Shown: positions 61,261 through 64,000 of the stretch, piece after piece
How positions within the stretch are numbered: position 1 is the stretch's first letter
Layout: each line of letters opens with the position of its first letter
Position numbers and translations under genes: made by a program
NCBI RefSeq assembly: GCF_022682495.2
Contig: NC_071398.1
Location: 28,895,426-28,959,425, forward strand
DNA length: 64,000 nt
Source: Desmodus rotundus
Taxonomy: Eukaryota > Chordata > Mammalia > Chiroptera > Phyllostomidae
Direction: 5' to 3'
Notes under the pieces: model-generated
What the model was told of the DNA's origin: nothing
What the model saw: only the letters and a program-made list of their open reading frames with translations
Databases searched by the model: none

Positions 61261-62310
61261 TACTGAGTGAGTTTCTCCTGGAACTGAGAGGGTCAGCATG
61301 TGTTTGTGGCGGGAGAAAGTGGCCAGCGAGTGTGCCTGCCAATGCAGGTGGATTTTCCTGGCTGCCACTACTGCCTGGTCCACATCTGGATCTTCTAGAA
61401 GCCTGAGTAGGGCCCTCTGTGGTCCAGCATGCTCCAGCAGTGGAATTTGTCTCATGCTGGAAGAGGAAGCTAACGATGTCTCCTTTTTGACTGAGAAACA
61501 GAAGTTGAGGACCCAGTCACTTCTTGCATGGAGCCTCAGGGGTCAAGACCAAAATACTCTCTTGGCCCTTGAATTCCATCCTGCTCCACACCCCCTCGGC
61601 CCCACCAATGCCCCCTTGTTTCCCAGATGAGGCAGAGGCTTGGGTCCACTTTGGAAACATCTGGCTCCTGAAGTCATTTCTTGGGAAACTTGTATCTACC
61701 TGCCCTTTGGTCCTCAATGAGCAGAGAGCTGGTAGGATCCCAGAAACTGTGAGCCAGCTGCCCCGGTTCCCCCAGTGCCCTTGGGTTGGTGGAGGGTGGG
61801 AGCATAGTTAGAGGTGCTCACAGCATAGCCACGTCTCTGGGATTTCCATCCAGGAGTGCTCAGGGGTCACTCTGCTTGGAAAGGAAGCTGGGTGGGGCTT
61901 AAACGTACCTTAAATAGCACTTTGAATAGGAATTAAGGAAATGTGAGTTCAGAACAAATAGACATGAAGGGCTGATTATTGAGTTGGAAGAGGGGCTGCA
62001 CCCACCCCTTGGCACCACCCTGAACTTTTCAAAGGCCAGAATCATCCAGAAACAGAGGAAGGGAGCTCTCAGTCCCTGCAGATGTACCAGCTTGGCAGGT
62101 GGGCCCTGGGGGTTTCACCAGATGTGCTCTATGACCTCTGTGTGAGATGTTTACTGGGTGGGGGGTCGTGGAGTCAAGGCCATGAGAGGGTTGACAGCTT
62201 GCTGCATCCTTTCCCACAAGCTGGATGTCTTCCTGGAGGAAGGGACACCTTTCTGAACTCAGGCAAAGGCACCCTATCAGCCAGCACTGGTTCTGCATCC
62301 TGGTCTCATA
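61261..62310. other. intergenic, no gene
   Basis: No gene and no named repeat. Open frames up to 110 codons show no family resemblance. Confidence 0.5.
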
Positions 62311-62314
62311 TCAG

Positions 62315-62800
62315 TAACTGAAATGGAATCCAACAGACTTACAGAACAAGAACATTTATTACTTCGCATAATAGGAAGTTCTGGGTGGGCTTCAGTGTTG
62401 GCAGGTCTCATGGCTCAGAGATGTCCTCAAGGACCCAGCCGCTTTCCATCTCCTTATTCTGCTACCTTGACGTTGGCTTTGTCCTCTCACTGGTCGCAAT
62501 ATGGCTCCAGGCATCCCATTCAGGTGACAGGATCCAGAGGAAGAAGAGAGACCATCTTTTCACGGCACCCTCCTGGAAGTGAGGAGTCTTTTTCCAGAAT
62601 CCCTCTGGCCAATATTGTCTTACATTTCATTGGCCAGAACTGGGTCACATGCCCATTCCTGAACCAATCACTGTGGAGGGGTGGGATTAATGATTGGATT
62701 AGACTCATTTAGAGGATGGAAGGAAGGCTCAGGGCCATCAACCTCAATGTCCATCATAGCTTAAAAGTCCATGATTCTATGAGTCTTATGGGGTTCTTTC
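62315..62800 (-). repeat. old interspersed repeat, family not assigned
   Basis: 'acagaacaagaacatttattac', 'gtctcatggctcagagatgtcc' and 'cattggccagaactgggtcacatgccc' look like an ancient LTR-type repeat. The family is uncertain. Confidence 0.35.
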
Positions 62801-63230
62801 CTCTGGAAACCCAGACTCCTAATTCTTCTGTATTAAATGGACAGTCAAAATGGAGTCCCTAAACATAGTGGACTCAGAGCAGCTGCTTTTGAGACTCCAA
62901 GTCTCAGAAGCCCCATACCTACCCTTGTCCCTGATAATGATCGGCCTTTAACACACTCCTTGGCTGATGTCTGACTGCCAGAGCTGCACCCAGTGATGCA
63001 CCGGTACAAACCTGGGTCCCTGTGGCTCCATGGGGGGTTGGGCTTTGGTTCTGCCAATGTCCTGATGCTCAGAAAGCACCTTAACCACAGGTGCCTCTCC
63101 CTTTCCATTCTCCCTCTTTGATCTCTGGTCTCTGAGGCTTTCCCCTCAGCCGCACCTCCAGCCCATCAAGTTGAATCCTGGAAGAAAAATCTGTAGAACT
63201 CTCTGGTTCACTTAACCATCTTTACTTTCT
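62801..63230. other. intergenic, no gene
   Basis: Nothing recognised. Confidence 0.45.
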
Positions 63231-63234
63231 CCTC

Positions 63235-63565
63235 ACCCCTACAACTTTTTATTATGAAAACTTTTCAAGCACGCAGAGACGTTGAGTATTTACTCACTAC
63301 CCACATTCAACAGCTGTTGCCATTTTGCCACATTTGCTTTATAGATCTGTGTTTATATATGTGTCGACCCAGTTGAAAGTAAGTTGCAGGCATGCTGACA
63401 GACCACACACAGATACCTTTGTGAGGTCTACTAAGAGTAAAGACTTCCTCCTTTAGAACCCCATGCTATGATCACACAAAAGAAACTTAGTATCATCTTT
63501 AATATCCAGCCCATATTAAAGTTGCCTAGTGATGCACCATCATTGGTATTTATTTAAATCTGTAT
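63235..63565 (-). mobile_element. old L1 (L1M-type) 3' fragment
   Basis: 'tttttattatgaaaacttttcaagcacgcagagacgttgag', 'cccacattcaacagctgttgccattttgcc' and 'aagtaagttgcaggcatgc' are ancient L1 3' UTR in reverse. Confidence 0.6.
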
Positions 63566-64000
63566 GAAAACTAAATTTCTTTCAGCCTCTGAGAAGTTAA
63601 TGTAGTTGCTCTAAAGTGACCAAAAATTTATTGAAAAATATGTGCAATTTTCCCACTTAATTCTTTTCTCTATCCTCCCCTACACCTCTCAAAGGGATTT
63701 CTTTTAAGGTCACACATAGGGCAGAAAACAGACGGCATTTTAATCTGCAACTCAAATGCGTTATCCTGGGAGGGCTCCCAGGTCTTGGCAGGAGATGCTG
63801 GGTCTTGGCGTCCAGCAGCTGGCTTGCAAGTGGGTTCTGTTTCTCCCTCTGAGCGTTTGCGGATTTAGATTCTTGTGACCTTTAATAACGCCACGATGAC
63901 TGGCAGCCTTCTGTTTTGTCTGTATTCCAATGCCAAAGCAGTGATTTCTCCAAACTAGGTTTCTCAGTGAGTTGTGTTGACCGACCCTTTTCAGGAAAGT
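63566..64000. other. intergenic, no gene
   Basis: No gene or clear repeat to the end of the window. Confidence 0.5.

Noticed and set aside
1..64000. CRISPR array, operons, prophage or bacterial signals
   Set aside because: Spliced vertebrate gene, SINEs and LINEs show nuclear mammalian DNA. No spaced direct-repeat array exists.

Overview
This is mammalian nuclear DNA, almost certainly from a bat. GT-AG introns separate conserved immune-gene exons. The window carries ancient eutherian repeats (MIR, L2, MER5A, MER2, MLT1-type LTRs) and several tRNA-derived SINEs of the Ves type, with the 'ctggctggtgtggctcagtgg' head and 'ctctctccctcc...aaataaa' tail typical of yangochiropteran bats. A hAT-type MITE also resembles bat families. 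I cannot name the species.

The one protein-coding gene of the host is IRF8 (interferon regulatory factor 8, ICSBP) on the + strand. A CpG-island promoter lies at about 1400-1960, with a GAS element, two inverted CCAAT boxes and a TTAAA box. A non-coding exon 1 follows at about 1750-1833. Eight coding exons run 5507-5680, 10778-10961, 13697-13785, 15122-15227, 16428-16475, 21077-21463, 22228-22343 and 22957-23133. They join in frame to 1281 nt, that is 426 codons plus a stop, the same length as I recall for human IRF8. The 3' UTR ends near 25190 after an AATAAA at 25167. The DNA-binding domain with its five tryptophans and the IRF-association domain are both complete.

From 25.2 to 64 kb I see no further host gene. 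In mouse the region 3' of Irf8 holds distal enhancers that set its dose in dendritic cells and monocytes (about +32, +41 and +56 kb from the start site). Three non-repeat patches here (about 34.2-34.6, 38.2-39.1 and 54.4-54.8 kb) carry ETS/IRF, ISRE-like, AP-1 or C/EBP plus PU.1 type motifs and are candidate counterparts. This rests on motif and position only. The rest is a mosaic of repeats: MIR and L2 relics, old L1 tails, hAT and Tigger MITEs, MLT1 LTRs, and Ves SINEs.

The most distinctive mobile elements are two nearly full-length 'half-L1' (HAL1-like) retrotransposons, at 27631-29559 (- strand) and 58642-60587 (+ strand). Each has an L1-like 5' region, a single L1 ORF1, then directly a G-rich 3' UTR and A-rich tail, with no ORF2. 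Both are flanked by target-site duplications. The copy at 58.6 kb keeps an uninterrupted 276-codon ORF1 and a perfect 16-bp duplication, so it looks young. The other copy has a frameshift and a nonsense mutation. Their 3' ends share a terminal motif with the L1 tails in the same window, consistent with mobilisation by L1 machinery. Other oddities include two near-perfect palindromes with 1-nt centres in IRF8 introns, a 24-nt exact repeat shared between the IRF8 3' UTR and flanking DNA, a minisatellite made of 5'-splice-site-like units, and a twin-primed L1 with an 18-bp target-site duplication.
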